Assembly: GCA_035048815.1 (NCBI GenBank)
Contig: JAUCBN010000001.1
Coordinates: forward strand, 18,119,001 to 18,183,000
Origin: Abelmoschus esculentus
Taxonomy: Eukaryota > Streptophyta > Magnoliopsida > Malvales > Malvaceae
Direction of reading: 5' to 3'
DNA length: 64,000 nucleotides
A model generated the notes under the pieces. It had not been told where the DNA came from. It made no database searches and was given only the letters and a program-made list of their open reading frames with translations. Shown here piece after piece: positions 11,985 to 23,479 of the stretch. Position 1 is the stretch's first letter, and each line of letters starts with the position of its first letter. The translations under genes and the position numbers were made by a program.

Positions 11985-13417
11985 CTATTCGCTTAGCAAC
12001 TTCAGTATTGTTGGGTAATCCCCCAGTGGTCTAGTATTTTGTCTTTGAGCGAATTGACCAACTTGGGTTTCTAGTGATTTTATAGCAGTTTCTTGGTTTT
12101 GCAGCCTCATCTCTGTTCTATTCATGAAGTCATCAGTTCTCTTCATGAAACTGTTGTTTTCAACCATATATGATTTAATTTTCATAATAAAGGCCTTGAG
12201 AGTATTCTCTAATGAGTTCATAGGCTATTGATGTTGATGCATCTGCTGCTGCAGCAGTAACTGTTGCACTTGCTGCTGTGGCAGTGAGTGTTGATAACTT
12301 GAGGTCTGGTTGGTGGGGTTCAAGGCATTGTTAGTATTACTCCATGAAAAGTTTGGGTACTTTTTCCAAGCCGAATTGTATATATTTGACATCATGTTGT
12401 TGTTCCGATTGTAGTTACCCATATAAAAGCCAGTTTCCTCGTCTTGTATATACTCAAAAAAATTGATCACTTTTACCTCATGAGTATTTTGTTGTACTTG
12501 TATGTTCTGAACCATTTTTGTTAAAAATGTCAACTGTACTGCCACTGAATTGTTTGTTTCTAGTTCATTCACTATGGCTTAGCGTCTTAGTCCTCCTCGC
12601 CTAGAAGTAGGAAATTGAAAATCGTTTCTCGTGAGTTTGTTCAGAATTTCTATATCTTCTTCCGGGGCCTTGTCAAGGAGTGTGCCGTTTGTTGAGGCAT
12701 CCAACATCATCCTTGTCGGGCATTGGTTGCATTATAGAAAATGGTCACTTGCGTCCATAGTAGAAATTCATGTAGTGGACATTTATTCAGTGACTCTCTG
12801 TAGTGTTCCCAATCTTCATACATAGGTTCGTCATCGGCCTATCTAAAAGAAGTAATCTCATTACGGATTCGATCATATAAATTTGTAGGATTAAATCGCG
12901 TAATGAATTCTCAACAGAGTTCACTCCAAGATCCAATTAATCCTGCCAGAATGCTATTCAACCAGGTTTTAGCCCTATGCCTCAGTGAATAAAGGAAAAG
13001 TTTTAGCCTCAAATTGTCTTCATGAACTTCTTGGATTTTGAAAGAGTTGTATACTTCCATGAAGGATTTGAGATGCTGCCTGACATCTTCTGTTGCAGAC
13101 CCACTGAATTATCGAATAGTATTAAGCATATTGAACATCACAGGTTTATGTTCAAAGTGGGTTGCCTAAATCTCTGGTGTAACAACTCCAGGATTCAATC
13201 CATTTAAGTCTTCCACCAGAAAATCTCTGACAGTTAACTGTCGCAACAGTGGTTGCGGCAGTGGGTGCTGTTGATCACCTCCATTGCCTTCAGGTAGGTT
13301 CTGATTTCCTGGATTCACTACCATGGCTCCTTGGTTCTGTCTTCTTAGTCTCTAATAAGTTCTTTCGGTTTTTAGGTTAATCTCGTTCAATAGATTGCTA
13401 GGGTTGGCCCTTTTCAT
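11985..13417 (-). pseudogene. Athila-type gag, broken
   Basis: It starts at the ATG at 13417 (MKRANPSN...), 89 nt after the primer site. Recognisable blocks are TVRDFLVEDLNGLNPGVV, HKPVMFNMLNTI, EDVRQHLKSFMEVYNSF and LRLKLF.YSLRHRAKTWLN (about 13240-12960). WTQVTIFYNATNA follows near 12730, and the C-terminal part has a Q-rich segment (12230-12300). The knuckle cysteines are absent at the expected place. Frameshifts and stops lie near 13370, 12930 and 12700. Gag packages the element RNA in cytoplasmic particles. Confidence 0.75.
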
Positions 13418-13505
13418 CCACCTAAAACCAAATAAAAATAAAAATAAAAATAACTAATACTAAAATAAAAGCAAGAAAATAAAGAAAATAAAATTTAATT
13501 GTCAA

Positions 13506-13523
13506 TCCCCGGCAACGGCGCCA
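13506..13523 (-). other. Primer-binding site, perfect tRNA-Asp complement
   Basis: The minus strand reads TGGCGCCGTTGCCGGGGA, the canonical site used by Athila-type elements, complementary to the 3' end of tRNA-Asp. It is undamaged here, unlike 7792-7809, 19372-19389, 50161-50178 and 57638-57655, which carry one or more changes. It lies 6 nt inside the LTR. Confidence 0.9.
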
Positions 13524-13529
13524 AAAACT

Positions 13530-13953
13530 TGATGCGTGCTGAATATGCACAATTAGAGTGCAAGTGTACACGTCAAGTAATAAGTTATAATTATTTTATT
13601 GAGTTATCGTCTCCTCAGGGATTGGTATACTTAATATGCTTCCTTTGGTGTTCTTGCTTCTGTAAAAGTAAAAAACACAGATAAGTTTGAGAGTTAATTA
13701 AACTAAATAAACTAAACTAACTAAAATGGTATCAATTATGAGAGAGAGAGTATAATCCAGTTGTGTTGTATTGTGAGTTTGATTGATTTGCTTTTATTCA
13801 ATGTAATTGCATTGCACTGCCTCGGCAGTACTGTAGATACTGTCTCGGCAGCGATAATATTCTCTATCGCGGCTATCCCTTGCTCTTAGGTAGATTTACC
13901 AAAGTTCGGCAAAGTGTCCTTGTATGACTCCGCTTATCCCTAAGTCGAAACTG
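13530..13953 (-). repeat. 5' LTR of the gag-protease element, truncated
   Basis: The U5/R end of the LTR begins (minus strand end) at 13530. It retains the segment with 'tgcctcggcagtactg' and 'ccttgctcttagg' shared with the plus-strand LTR at 9175-10204. At 13953 the LTR text stops and pol sequence of the next element begins, so U3 is missing. Confidence 0.7.
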
Positions 13954-13956
13954 CTC

Positions 13957-15100
13957 AGTTAGGATATGTTTGAACAACATCAAATGGTCCGGACCATCTA
14001 GATTTTAGTTTTCCAGGAAAGAACTTTAATCGAGAATTATAGAGTAAGACCATTTGCCCAAGCAGTATCTATCCTGGCAGCAGGTTGTGGTCATGCCATA
14101 TTTTTGTTTTTTCTTTGTAGATTTTGACGTTCTCGTATGTTGAGGTTCTGAATTTTTCGATTTCATTAAGATCTAATAATCTTTTTTACCCTGCTTTTTC
14201 CCAAATCATATTGACCATTCGTATTGCCCAATATACTTTGTGTTCTATCTCTACTGGTAGATGGCAGGTTTGCCATAGACTAGTTGGTAAGGAGACATTT
14301 TGAGTGTAGTTTTGAATGTTGTTCTGTATGCCCATAGCGCGTCATCCAATCGTATGGACCAATCTTTTCTTGTTGGATTGACAACTTTTTCCAGTACTAA
14401 TTTGAGTTCTTTATTCGACACTTCCTCTTGGCCGTTTATTTGTGGGTGGTATGTTGTGTCTATCTTATGTGTTACTCCCAATATTTTAAGGTCACGACAA
14501 TCTGTCTATTATCAAAATGTTAACCCTCATCGCTTATTATAGCACGTGGAACACCAAAATGGGTGAAGATGTTTTTCTTTAAGAATTTCTGCCCTGTTTT
14601 GGCATCATTCCTTACTATTGCTGCTGCTTTACCCATTTAGATACATAATCTACTGCCAACAAGATATAGAGGTTATTGTATGATGATGGAAAGGGTCCTA
14701 ATAAGTCAATCCCCATACATCAAACAATTCAACTTCGAGAATATTTTGTATAGACATTTCATTTCTTTTTGATATGTTTCTCATCCTTTGGCATCGATCA
14801 CACCTTTTACAATATTCTTGTGCATCTTTATATAGACTCTGTCAGTACAATCCTGATTGTAGTACTTTTGTTGTCGTTCTTGGCATCATTTTGCTAGTAT
14901 ATTTTCCTGTTCATCTTCTTGTATGTATCACCTTATTATTTGATTTGCGCATTGTTTAAACAGGAAAAGATCGTCCCAAAAATAATGGTTTGCGTCATGT
15001 TTGAACCTTTTCTTTCCTTGATGGTTGAGGTGGTGAGGAAGAATGTCATTAGTGATATAATTGACAAGATCAGCATACCACGGTGTTGTGGATGCGGCTA
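13957..15100 (-). pseudogene. Athila pol: integrase remnant
   Basis: From the minus strand: TPWYADLVNYITNDILP and KKRFKHDANHYFWDDLFLFK (15155-14928), the zinc-binding/pre-core region. GVTHKIDTTYHPQINGQEEVSNKELKLVLEK (14481-14251) is the conserved core end with the catalytic glutamate block NGQ.E.SN.E. The C-terminal FPGKLKSRWSGPF-like block follows near 14000. Several stops and frameshifts interrupt it. The integrase would have inserted the cDNA into the chromosome. Confidence 0.75.
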
Positions 15101-15255
15101 AGGCAGAGTGGTGGATATACTCATATAGTGTGGAAGCAATTTTATCTATAGTCACGTCAAGATCTTTTGTTGATACTTTTCACACGACCATTGTGGCGGC
15201 TAGTATCTGTTCATCAGGGAATGTATCTTTGATTTCTTGTTCAGGGTTAATTGCT

Positions 15256-16500
15256 TTATTCCCTTCTAAGCGTGATAGATGAAAAAAGATGCAATAGTAT
15301 CCATCGTATCAAGCGTGGTTTTGCATCTTTTTTCGATAGTAGATATTTTATAGAAGAATGATCTATGTGTACAATTACCTTGATGCCAATAAGATATGAT
15401 CTGAACTTGTCAAATGCAAAAACTACTGCTAGTAATTCTTTCTCAGTTATAGTGTAATTGACTTGGGCATCGTTTAAGGTTTTTCTTGCATAATGTAAGA
15501 CATGAAAGATCTTGTTCTTCCATTGCCCAAGTATAACCTCGACAACATAATCACTTGCATCGCACATTAGATCAAATGGTTCATCCCAATCAGGTGGAAC
15601 TACTATAGGTGTGAATATCAATTTTCACTTCAATGTCTCAAACGCCTTGGTGCATGATTCATCAAATTTGAATACTTTATTTTGTTCCAATAATGCTGAC
15701 AGAGGTTTGGTGATCTTGGAAAAGTCTTCAATGATTCGTCAGTAAAAACAAACATGTCCAAGGAAACTGCGTATTCCTTTTACCGATGTTGGTAGTGATA
15801 GTTTTTCTATTATATCTATTTTGGCCTTGCCAACTTCTATGATGCAGCAGGAAGCCTTGTGGCCGAGCATTATCCCTTCATCAACCATGAAATGACATTT
15901 TCCCCAATTTAAAATTAGGTTCGTGTCTTCACATCATTGCAATACCTTTTCCAAGTTGCCTAGGCAATTATCAAAATCATCTCCGAACACAGAGAATCAT
16001 CCATAAAGATTTCAAGGTGATCCTCAATCATATTGAAAAATATGCCATCATGCATTGTTGGAATATAGTAGGTGCGTTGCATAGTCCAAATGACATTCTT
16101 CTAAAGGCATACGTTCTATATAGGAATATGAAGGTTGTTTTGGCTTGGTCTTCAAGGGCTATGGCAATCTGATTGTATCCTAAATAGCCATCTAAGAAAC
16201 AATAGTAGGGTTTACCGGCTAACCTATCAAGCATTTGGTCGATGAATGGTAACGAAAAATGATCCTTTTTTGTTGCTTGATTAAGTTTTCGATAGTCCAT
16301 ACATACTCTCCACCAAGTTATAGTTCTTGTTGGAATTAATTTGTTGTTCTCATTTGCGATTACTATCGTCCCTCCCTTTTTTGGAACGCATTATACTGGA
16401 CTTACCCATGTGCTGTCAGATATAGGGTAGATGATACCTGCATCAAGTCGTTTAATGATTTCTTTTCTTACCACTTCATCGCATGATTTAAGCGTCTCTG
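15256..16500 (-). pseudogene. Athila pol: reverse transcriptase and RNase H remnant
   Basis: RT starts near 16500 with VRKEIIKRLDAGIIYPISDS and VPKKGG, then WRVCMDYRKLNQATKKDHF, LPFIDQMLDRLAGK and YYCFLDGYLGYNQI (16300-16028). FGLCNAPTIFQQCM follows, and the catalytic box reads FMDD near 16000 in a shifted frame. RNase H (15621-15256) reads FDLMCDASDYVVEVILGQ, HVLHYARKTLNDAQVNYT and TEKELLAVVFAFDKFRSYL. Order and wording are those of Athila-clade RT. Stops and frameshifts make it inactive. Confidence 0.82.
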
Positions 16501-16949
16501 TGCATCAATGGTAGGTTTATGATCTTCTTCCAGTAATATTTTATGCATGCACAATGATGGACTGATCCCTTTAAGGTCTGCAATTGTCTATCCAATTGCC
16601 TTTGTATGCTGTCGTAGCATGTTAGTTAGTCGTTTTTCCAATTCAGGCTGTAACTTAGAGGAAATAATTACTGGCAGAGTTTCATTTGATCCTAAATAAA
16701 TATATTTTAATTGCTCAGGTAGTTGTTTTAATTCCAATTCTGGGGGTTATTCTAAAGATGGTTTTTGTTTCTTGCTTCCACTTGAAGTGTAATCAAGAGA
16801 CTCAAAATACTTATCTGGGTATGAAGTCACTCAATTATCTTCTTCTGTGTGTTTTTCTTGCGTCTCTATATTTTGATTATCTATATATGGTTCTACATAA
16901 AAACAACGGCCGCGACATTTAACATCGCTGCCTCGGCGGGTTATATCAA

Positions 16950-17880
16950 GATAGTCCGTTTCATCCTCATGGCTGAGTTCCTCTGGTTCATTTGGATGTT
17001 TTAGAGTTTTAAATACATCGACATTTATTTGTTGATCCTTGATCTTGTGTCTGGGAAAAGTCTTCCTAATGTGATTGGTGCATGTTCATCTGCTTCACAA
17101 TCAAGAATTAAGAAGTCAGCAGGAAAAATAAATTTATTCACTCTTATCAGAATATCTTCAATTTTTCCTTCTGGTTGCACGTAAGAGCGGTCTGCCAGCT
17201 ACAACATCACTGTTGTTGTCTTTGCTTGCTCAATGTCTAGCTTTTGAATACTGACTTAAGCATGAGATTTATGTTGGCACCTAAGTCACATAGTGCTTTG
17301 CCCACGTATTGATAATCAATACCGCATGGTATTGTGAAACTAACAAGATCTTTTCTTTTGGTCGTGCCTTATTGTGCAGCATTGTCACACATTCTTCTGT
17401 TGCGGCAACTGTTTCAAATTTCCCAATTTTTGTCCTTTTCATAGTTGGGCATTTGCTTTATTGCCACCGCCAAAGGTATGTTTATATGTACCTGTTTAAG
17501 TATGTGCAGGAATTTCTTAAACTGGTAATCATGTTTTTGTTGTTTCAACCTTTGTGGAAAGGTGGTGGCAAACGCGGATCTTTGATCTTTTTGTTGCATT
17601 GGAATCTTATTTATGGTGCGGCTATGGCATCATCTGTTGCGGCAGTATCATCAATGGTATCTGTTGGTTTCTTTGCCTTAGATGTTTCATTAATAGCTTC
17701 TTTTGGGGCTGCTGTTTCATGGGTCTTACCTACTGTTTGAGTAGGTATTTCGGGGTTCTTTAGTTGTAATCCACTTCTAGTAGATATGGCTTTACATTGT
17801 TCATGAGGACTAATTCTAGCGACCTCAGTATCTCTGGGGAGACCTCCTAAGGGTCTGCTTTTCATCTTTTGTTCCATTTT
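16950..17880 (-). pseudogene. Athila protease remnant
   Basis: The open segment 17877-17611 reads MKSRPLGGLPRDTEVARISPHEQCKAIST RSGLQLK (interruption of spacing mine). Then come EFETVAATEECVTMLHN-like (about 17440-17370), LCDLGANINLM-like (about 17290-17250) and a VNKFIF..DFLILDCEA-like block near 17110. Multiple frameshifts. It corresponds to the protease at 51708-52646 on the plus strand. Confidence 0.65.
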
Positions 17881-19279
17881 TCCTACTATGATTTCTAGCG
17901 ATTTGAGAGCTGTTTCATTATTCTACATTCTCATTTATGTTCTGTCCATAAAGGTGTCGTCTCTTTGAATGAACTTGTTGGTATTTTCAATGTATGCACT
18001 AGTCTGATACATAAAAGATTGCAGTGTGTTCTCCAAAGTCTGGACATTTGTCGTCTATGACGGCGATGGTGCCTGCTGCGGCATCTGTTGCTGAACAAAT
18101 CTATTATTTTGTTGAAATCCCGTAGATTACACTGGTTGATGTTGCGGATTAAGCGCATTATTAGGATTGCTCCATGAGAAATTATGGTGCTTTCTCCATA
18201 ATAGGTTATAATTATTGGACATATTGTTCCTATTAAAGTTTCCAACATAAAATGAAGATTATGGATTGTGCGGGCATACGTTCGAGTCATGATTGTCACT
18301 ACATGTTTCACAAAGAATGGTGACTGCTTTTACTTCCCGAACGTGGCTTGGTTTATGCAGATCTTTGACCATGTTGGTTAAGGTTGATAGTTGTGCTAGA
18401 ATAGAATCTATAGAATCAGAAGTTGTCATACCTCGCCTATTTATGCCTCTTTTGGTGGTTGGGTGTTGATAGTCATTCTTGACCAACTTATCCAAAATTT
18501 CTAAACTCTCGTGGGGTGGGCGGTCTAAGAGGGTGCCATTGGCGGAAGCATCAAGCATCATCCTCGTAGTGGTGTTAACTGCATTATAGAAGATGGATAC
18601 TTGGGTCCACTCAGGTAGACCATGCATGGGGCATTTTCTTTATAGTTTTTTGTATCTTTCCCAAGCCTTATACATTGATTCGTCTTCATCTTGCCTAAAG
18701 GATGTTATATCGTTTCTGTGTTTGTCAGTCATATTAGTGTAACTAAATCTGGCAAGAAAGCTTAGGCATAATTTTGTCTATGAGTTCAACGATCTCGGCT
18801 AGAGGTTGTTTAACCAAGTTTTTACCCTATCCCTCAGTGAATAGGGAAATAATTTCAGCTTAAGGATGACGGCTGAGACTCCCGGCAACTTAAACGAATT
18901 ACAGATTTCTAGAAAGGATTTAAGATGCTGTTGAACCCCCAAGCTGGCCTAGGGTGTTGATCATGTTGAACATGAACGATCTTAATTCGAACTGCTCTAC
19001 CTTTATGTTAGGCATCACAACAGCAGGAGTTAACCCATCTAAATCTTCCTCTAAATATTCTCGAACGGTTTGTGCATGTTCCTGTCTTGGGATGTTTACT
19101 GGGTCAACAACTACGAAAGCACCGAGGTTGTCTACCGCGGAGGCATTCATATCAGTGTTGTTTTGTTGGCCAGGTTTTGTGTTCATTCTCTGGCGTGCCG
19201 TACGTTTCAGATCTCGTGCTGTTTTTTCGATTTTTGGATCGTAAGAGTATTGATCAATAGTCAGATTAGACCTGGTCAT
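17880..19279 (-). pseudogene. Athila gag remnant
   Basis: It starts at the ATG at 19279 (MTRSNLTIDQYSYDP), then VREYLEEDLDGLTPAVVMPN and FMFNMINTLGQ (to 18920), a frameshift, and MHGLPEWTQVSIFYNAVN with MMLDASANGTLLDRPPHESLEIL (18627-18259). A zinc knuckle CETCSDNHDSNVC (CX2CX3HX4C) lies near 18300. SFYVGNFNRNNMSNNYN and a Gln-rich linker follow. Same organisation as the plus-strand copy at 50281-51700. Confidence 0.78.
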
Positions 19280-19371
19280 ACACAAAACAAGCCTTGTGAG
19301 TTAATATAAAACTAAAGAAAATAAAATAATTAAAAAGGTGCAGAAATAATTAATAGTAAAATTGAGCGTCA

Positions 19372-19389
19372 TCCCCGGCAATGACGCCA
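19372..19389 (-). other. Primer-binding site, tRNA-Asp type
   Basis: The minus strand reads TGGCGTCATTGCCGGGGA: two differences from the canonical site, at a CpG. Spacer of 4 nt to the LTR at 19394. Confidence 0.8.
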
Positions 19390-19393
19390 AATC

Positions 19394-20655
19394 TGATGGA
19401 GGCTATGGAGTTCTATTAATTCCACCTTTGTCAGATTGTAGTATTTAAGATGTCGGTCCCACGAGGACTGAGTCGACTTTACTATTTATTATGACTGCAC
19501 TAAGAAAACTAAAAACACAAGTAAATTAAATAGTTGAATTACTACAGAAACATAAAATTAAATAACGAAATAATAAGATAATAGAAGCGAGGTTAAATTG
19601 AGTGCTTTGTAGAGGAGAATCCAGTTATTTTAAGTATCCACTTATTAATGCAATGGGTTGAAATGTCGCTTCAGTAAATCGCACAAATGGTCGACGTAGC
19701 TGCCTAGGCAGGGTTATGCCTTGTCGACAATTTAATATTTCATAGTTCGACAGAGCATCCTTGTATGCCTTCTTCCTTATCCCTAAGCGAAGAGAACTGT
19801 TGAAACCCACGTCTTGATGATACCTTTCGGCGTAAATCAAGGGCGGACAACAACCAAACACATGCGTCTTGTTATTCGCTAAAATCCTTAGCGGATTAGT
19901 CAATACCCATGAGCAAAGACCGTATTCTCTCGTTTCGTGAACCTACATCTCCCGATGCTAGGCAAATGAGTTTTTCTCACATACTTATCTTTCGAGCTCA
20001 TATACAAGAAGAGTAACTACCAAGAGAGAATAAACTATGAAATAAGTTTTGCATTAACAAAATATCAAACATTATATAAGTGAGAATTCGTCTCGACTCC
20101 ACACTAAACTTAAACCTAATAAGTGCCTTATATTGGCCAAGCCCTAAGTTGATCTTTCCATGCAAGGAAAGAGTTCTAAAAGGAAAAGAAATCTAATTCC
20201 TAATTAAACTATATTAATTTAATCTTAATTCGTAAAGTATCTCTTCTTTCCCGCGGTTGGCTTTGACATGGGCTTGACCTCCTAACTGGGCTTCTTCTTT
20301 CTCTTGTTCTTTGTTTGTTAATATCGGTATTTTTTCTCTTTCTGTCGAGCACCAGTTGTTATCTTTTACGTTGCTGTCGCGGCCTCCAAATTGTTGTCAT
20401 GGCGGGTGCTTCGTTTGCAATTCAGCATCTATTTTCTCCTTTGGCCATTTTTATAATGTAGTTTTCTGTCTAAGAGAGAAAACTATCAAACACATATATT
20501 TTATTCCAAATAATAGATAAATTCATAAAATTGGTGTTTGGATGCTGAAATATGAAAAATAACCAGAAATATCTATTATCGCTTTTAAATCTGTCTTTCT
20601 TAGTAATAAACGAGTGGGAAAATAATATGAAATGAGAACTTTTGATTACTCATCA
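19394..20655 (-). repeat. 5' LTR of the full Athila element
   Basis: On the minus strand it starts TGATGAGTAATC at 20655 and ends CTCCATCA at 19394, 1262 bp. It is the same family as 48807-50156: 'gcctaggcagggttatgcc', 'ctctcgtttcgtgaacc', and a TATA-like element near 20130. The adjoining 5-mer at 20656-20660 is the presumed target duplication. Confidence 0.82.
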
Positions 20656-21430
20656 CGAGAGACTACCTTTCTTCATTGCTCGTAGACGAACATGAAGATG
20701 CATGAACCTGGTGGTTGATAACTTGGAGTAAATCTGAACAACCATGCTCCAGATGAAAGTTGTTGATTCGGCTTCAACCAGCTGAGGTAAAACACTGGTG
20801 TTGATGGTGGATAGCAGCCATGATGCCAGAGAACTGTCTTGTTTAACAAATCTTTCAACTCTGGATTAGTGACCAAGGCACCATCTTCTCCACAAACAAC
20901 CTTGGGTGGAATCGAAGTCGACTTGTTAAGAAAATGAACAAGATCTTGCCCTCACAACAAAAGGATGTTGCCTCCATAATGAGAAGTTGGTCTCATCAAC
21001 CCGAATGTTAACCTGTTTGGTAGCAAACATATGACCGTCAGGCACTGAACTCTCACCATTGATCATGGAAACTGATTTTGGGATCTTTCGACATATGATA
21101 CCATGTTGAATAGACGAGGTAAGGGAAGAAGAAAGGATTTTACTGTGTAGGCTATGGAAAAAAGTTTATCCAAGCCATCCCTCCCTCGAAGGTTCTATTT
21201 ATAGATGAGCTTAGTACCCTAACTGACACTATTAGCTCAGTTAGGAGAGTAACTGCTCAACTAATTCTGGAAGCTGACAAGTTAACCAACTAACCGAAAC
21301 AGGAAGCATCAGGAAGCATTTACAATCTGGAAGGTGCTGATGAAGGCCAGAACAAGTACCTGGACATGCATATGGGACAGATACACTTATACTTCTCAAT
21401 ACAAACCCCTCAAATTCAACGAGTTTCAAC
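20656..21430 (-). mobile_element. Ty1/copia fragment: LTR, primer site and gag N-terminus
   Basis: Minus strand: an LTR of about 21430-21104 with a TATA-like 'ctataaatag' near 21190. A tRNA-Met-type primer site (tggtatca, about 21103-21096) is followed by a gag start at the ATG at 21066 reading MINGESSVPDGHMFATKQVN. In another frame the downstream part reads KQDSSLASWLLSTIN-like, VQIYSKLSTTRFMHLH and MKKGSLS. The last is cut at 20656 by the Athila LTR. The gag is the same type as the copia element at 23207-28509, but the LTR differs. The left LTR limit is approximate. Confidence 0.65.
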
Positions 21431-21960
21431 CTGTCTCAATTTGATCAGGTTAGATTTTCTAATATTTTTTGGGTTTTAAGTCAGATCGGACAAATTAAAA
21501 TCAAAACAATCTAGGCAGAGTCGTTTTTAAGGGTGAAAATCTCCGATGCTACTCACAAAGTTATAAAGTGAACCAAAGTTCTTGAAACTGCGCATTCCAG
21601 AATGCTCCAAGATTGAGCCAATTTTGGTGAACTTGTTGTGTCCAAACTACATAAAATGAACCACTTGGGCTCATTGTGCGCATGACGTACCATGACATTC
21701 TTGAACAGCTTTCGGAGGAGTTCATTCACTTTTAAAAGTTCATAATTGTAGCCAAAACCCTACCTGACACACTATAGTTCCAAGAAAGAACTGAAACTAA
21801 TCCTTCATGGGAGGACGTACTGTCTTTCGGTTCAAAGTGTAGCAGTTGGCAGTAGCCAGCAGGAAACACCTAAGGCAGGGTACTGGGCATCTTTGTCAAT
21901 AAAGACCACACTAGAACTGCGACTTTTGCGATGGATACTAAGGGCATAGAAATATATCTC
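21431..21960. other. Unassigned single-copy-looking DNA
   Basis: Of mixed composition and less AT-rich than the following stretch. No convincing ORF, splice pattern or repeat is visible. It may be old host intergenic or transposon-derived sequence. Confidence 0.4.
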
Positions 21961-21965
21961 TATTT

Positions 21966-22370
21966 TTTATAATTTTTATATTTTAATCTAATATTTTAAA
22001 TATAATTATATTTTTGTTTAATTTTGTCAAAGAAACTCCACATTCAACCTAAAATCAACCTCTATTTCTTTATAGTTTTTATAACTTAGTCCGATATTTT
22101 AAATATAATTATATTTTTGTTCAATTTAATCCTAAAAATCTTTATTTAACCCGAGTTTAATCTTCTTTTATTTTTATTTTTCATTTTTAATATATACTAA
22201 ATAAGATAATATTTTTGTTTAATTCAATCATAAAAATATTTATTTAACCTGAAACTAATCTTAATTTCATACTAATTTTTATAATTAAATCTACATTTTA
22301 AATATAATTAATTTTAAGTTTATTTAATTATAAAAAAATTATTTAGTATGAAATTTATCCCATTTTCTTT
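21966..22370. repeat. Degenerate AT-rich tandem repeat, about four units of about 100 bp
   Basis: Units begin near 21968, 22072, 22176 and 22271. Each contains a core like 'atattttaaatataattatat', then 'ttttgtttaattt', then 'aaaatatttatttaacc' and 'aatctta'. Divergence between units is high, so this is an old array. No coding potential. Confidence 0.55.
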
Positions 22371-23206
22371 CTAAATTTTATAAAGTTTCCTTGGTCGCAG
22401 CACTGGAGAATCCAAAGAAAAACATGTTCAAATTCAGATCATCACCGGTTTATTCTCTGATTTGATGTTGAAATGGACTTGCTACTTTCTAACAATTTCC
22501 TCACAGCTTAACTACCGATGAACAAATCAAACCCACACTGGTCAACCTCAGATGGCCATTTAATGGTTATCAATGAGGATAAAACTGAATTCACTGAGTA
22601 GAAGAAATATTTTTTTTTGAAATATTATTCAAAATATTATTTTTATATTTAGTTTATTTTTATGTTTATCGACTAAAAAAATATTATCAAATATTTTTAA
22701 CATTCTAAGAATGTGATTCTTACTTTCTTTTAGATATTTTTCAATTTTTGTTACTTTTAATAAAATTGTTCTTAAAATAAAGAGTTTTCTTATTTTTTAA
22801 TTATTTGTAACGTATTTAAATGATGTAATTTTTTTATGTATTTTATATTAGTTTAATATTTAAATGATTTTACATATATTTAATAGGTTTTTAATATTTA
22901 AATAAAAGAATAAAATTACGACAACGATTTTTTTATAAAACTCCTACATTTTGGATAAAATGAACACATAACATATTATAAGGAAAATTTTCGAATTTAT
23001 TGATTTTATGTTTTATTTTCATAGAATTCTCGTAACTCAATATTTTACGATATTATTACACATTAAATATAATATTTAGTTGAATTTAATAATAATAAAA
23101 TAATATTAATAAAAACATATAATTCATATTGTTTATACTAATTATTTTAGTGATACGTTAAGTATGATGGTCATCTGAGGCTAATACAATAAAATTTACT
23201 TTTAAG
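22371..23206. other. AT-rich intergenic DNA, nothing recognised
   Basis: The first 240 bases are of ordinary composition; the rest is very AT-rich. The final 'ttaag' (23202-23206) is the left target duplication of the copia element. Confidence 0.4.
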
Positions 23207-23409
23207 TGTTAAAGAATAATTATGGTGAAACTCAAACCAATTTTTGGAGGAAAAATCGTTAATAGTTCATGTTTAAATCTGTTAGGTTTTTTTTTTACAT
23301 GCATTTTTCATGTGCTTTTGTGTATATATATCTTGTCCTTTATTCAATAAAAATCATCCCATTTTACTCTCATAGAAATCCTTCTACTACGGTTCTTATT
23401 CTGTTTACA
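23207..23409 (+). repeat. 5' LTR of the copia element
   Basis: Runs from TGTTAAAG to CTGTTTACA. It carries 'tgtatatatatct' (TATA-like, near 23321) and 'tattcaataaaaatc' (polyadenylation-like, near 23341), both shared with the 3' copy. The 3' LTR is easily aligned but differs at a number of sites, so the insertion is not recent. Confidence 0.85.
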
Positions 23410-23479
23410 TGGTATAGTTGTTTCTCCTCTCTTAATCCACGAAAATCTCTTCTAAAACCTCCCATAGTTTTTTCTTCTC

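Larger units (their letters stand above)
10206..13953 (-). mobile_element. Athila-type gag-protease-only element, minus strand
   Basis: Minus-strand order: truncated 5' LTR (13953-13530), perfect tRNA-Asp primer site (13523-13506), gag (13417-11985), protease (11940-10813), then the 3' LTR (about 10720-10206). No RT, RNase H or integrase is present. The left flank 'taact' (10201-10205) could be one target duplication; the other is lost because the 5' LTR is cut at 13953 and fused to pol of the next element. The primer site and protease are better preserved than in the neighbours, suggesting a younger insertion. Confidence 0.7.
13957..20655 (-). mobile_element. Athila-type Ty3/gypsy element with full pol remnants, 3'-truncated
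   Basis: Minus-strand order: 5' LTR (20655-19394), primer site (19389-19372), gag (19279-about 17880), protease (about 17880-16950), RT (about 16500-15900), RNase H (15621-15256), integrase (about 15100-13957). The 3' end and 3' LTR are missing; pol stops at 13957, directly against a truncated LTR. Right of the LTR, 'cgaga' (20656-20660) lies inside a copia gag sequence, showing this element inserted there. It is the only Athila copy in the window with recognisable RT and integrase. Confidence 0.82.
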
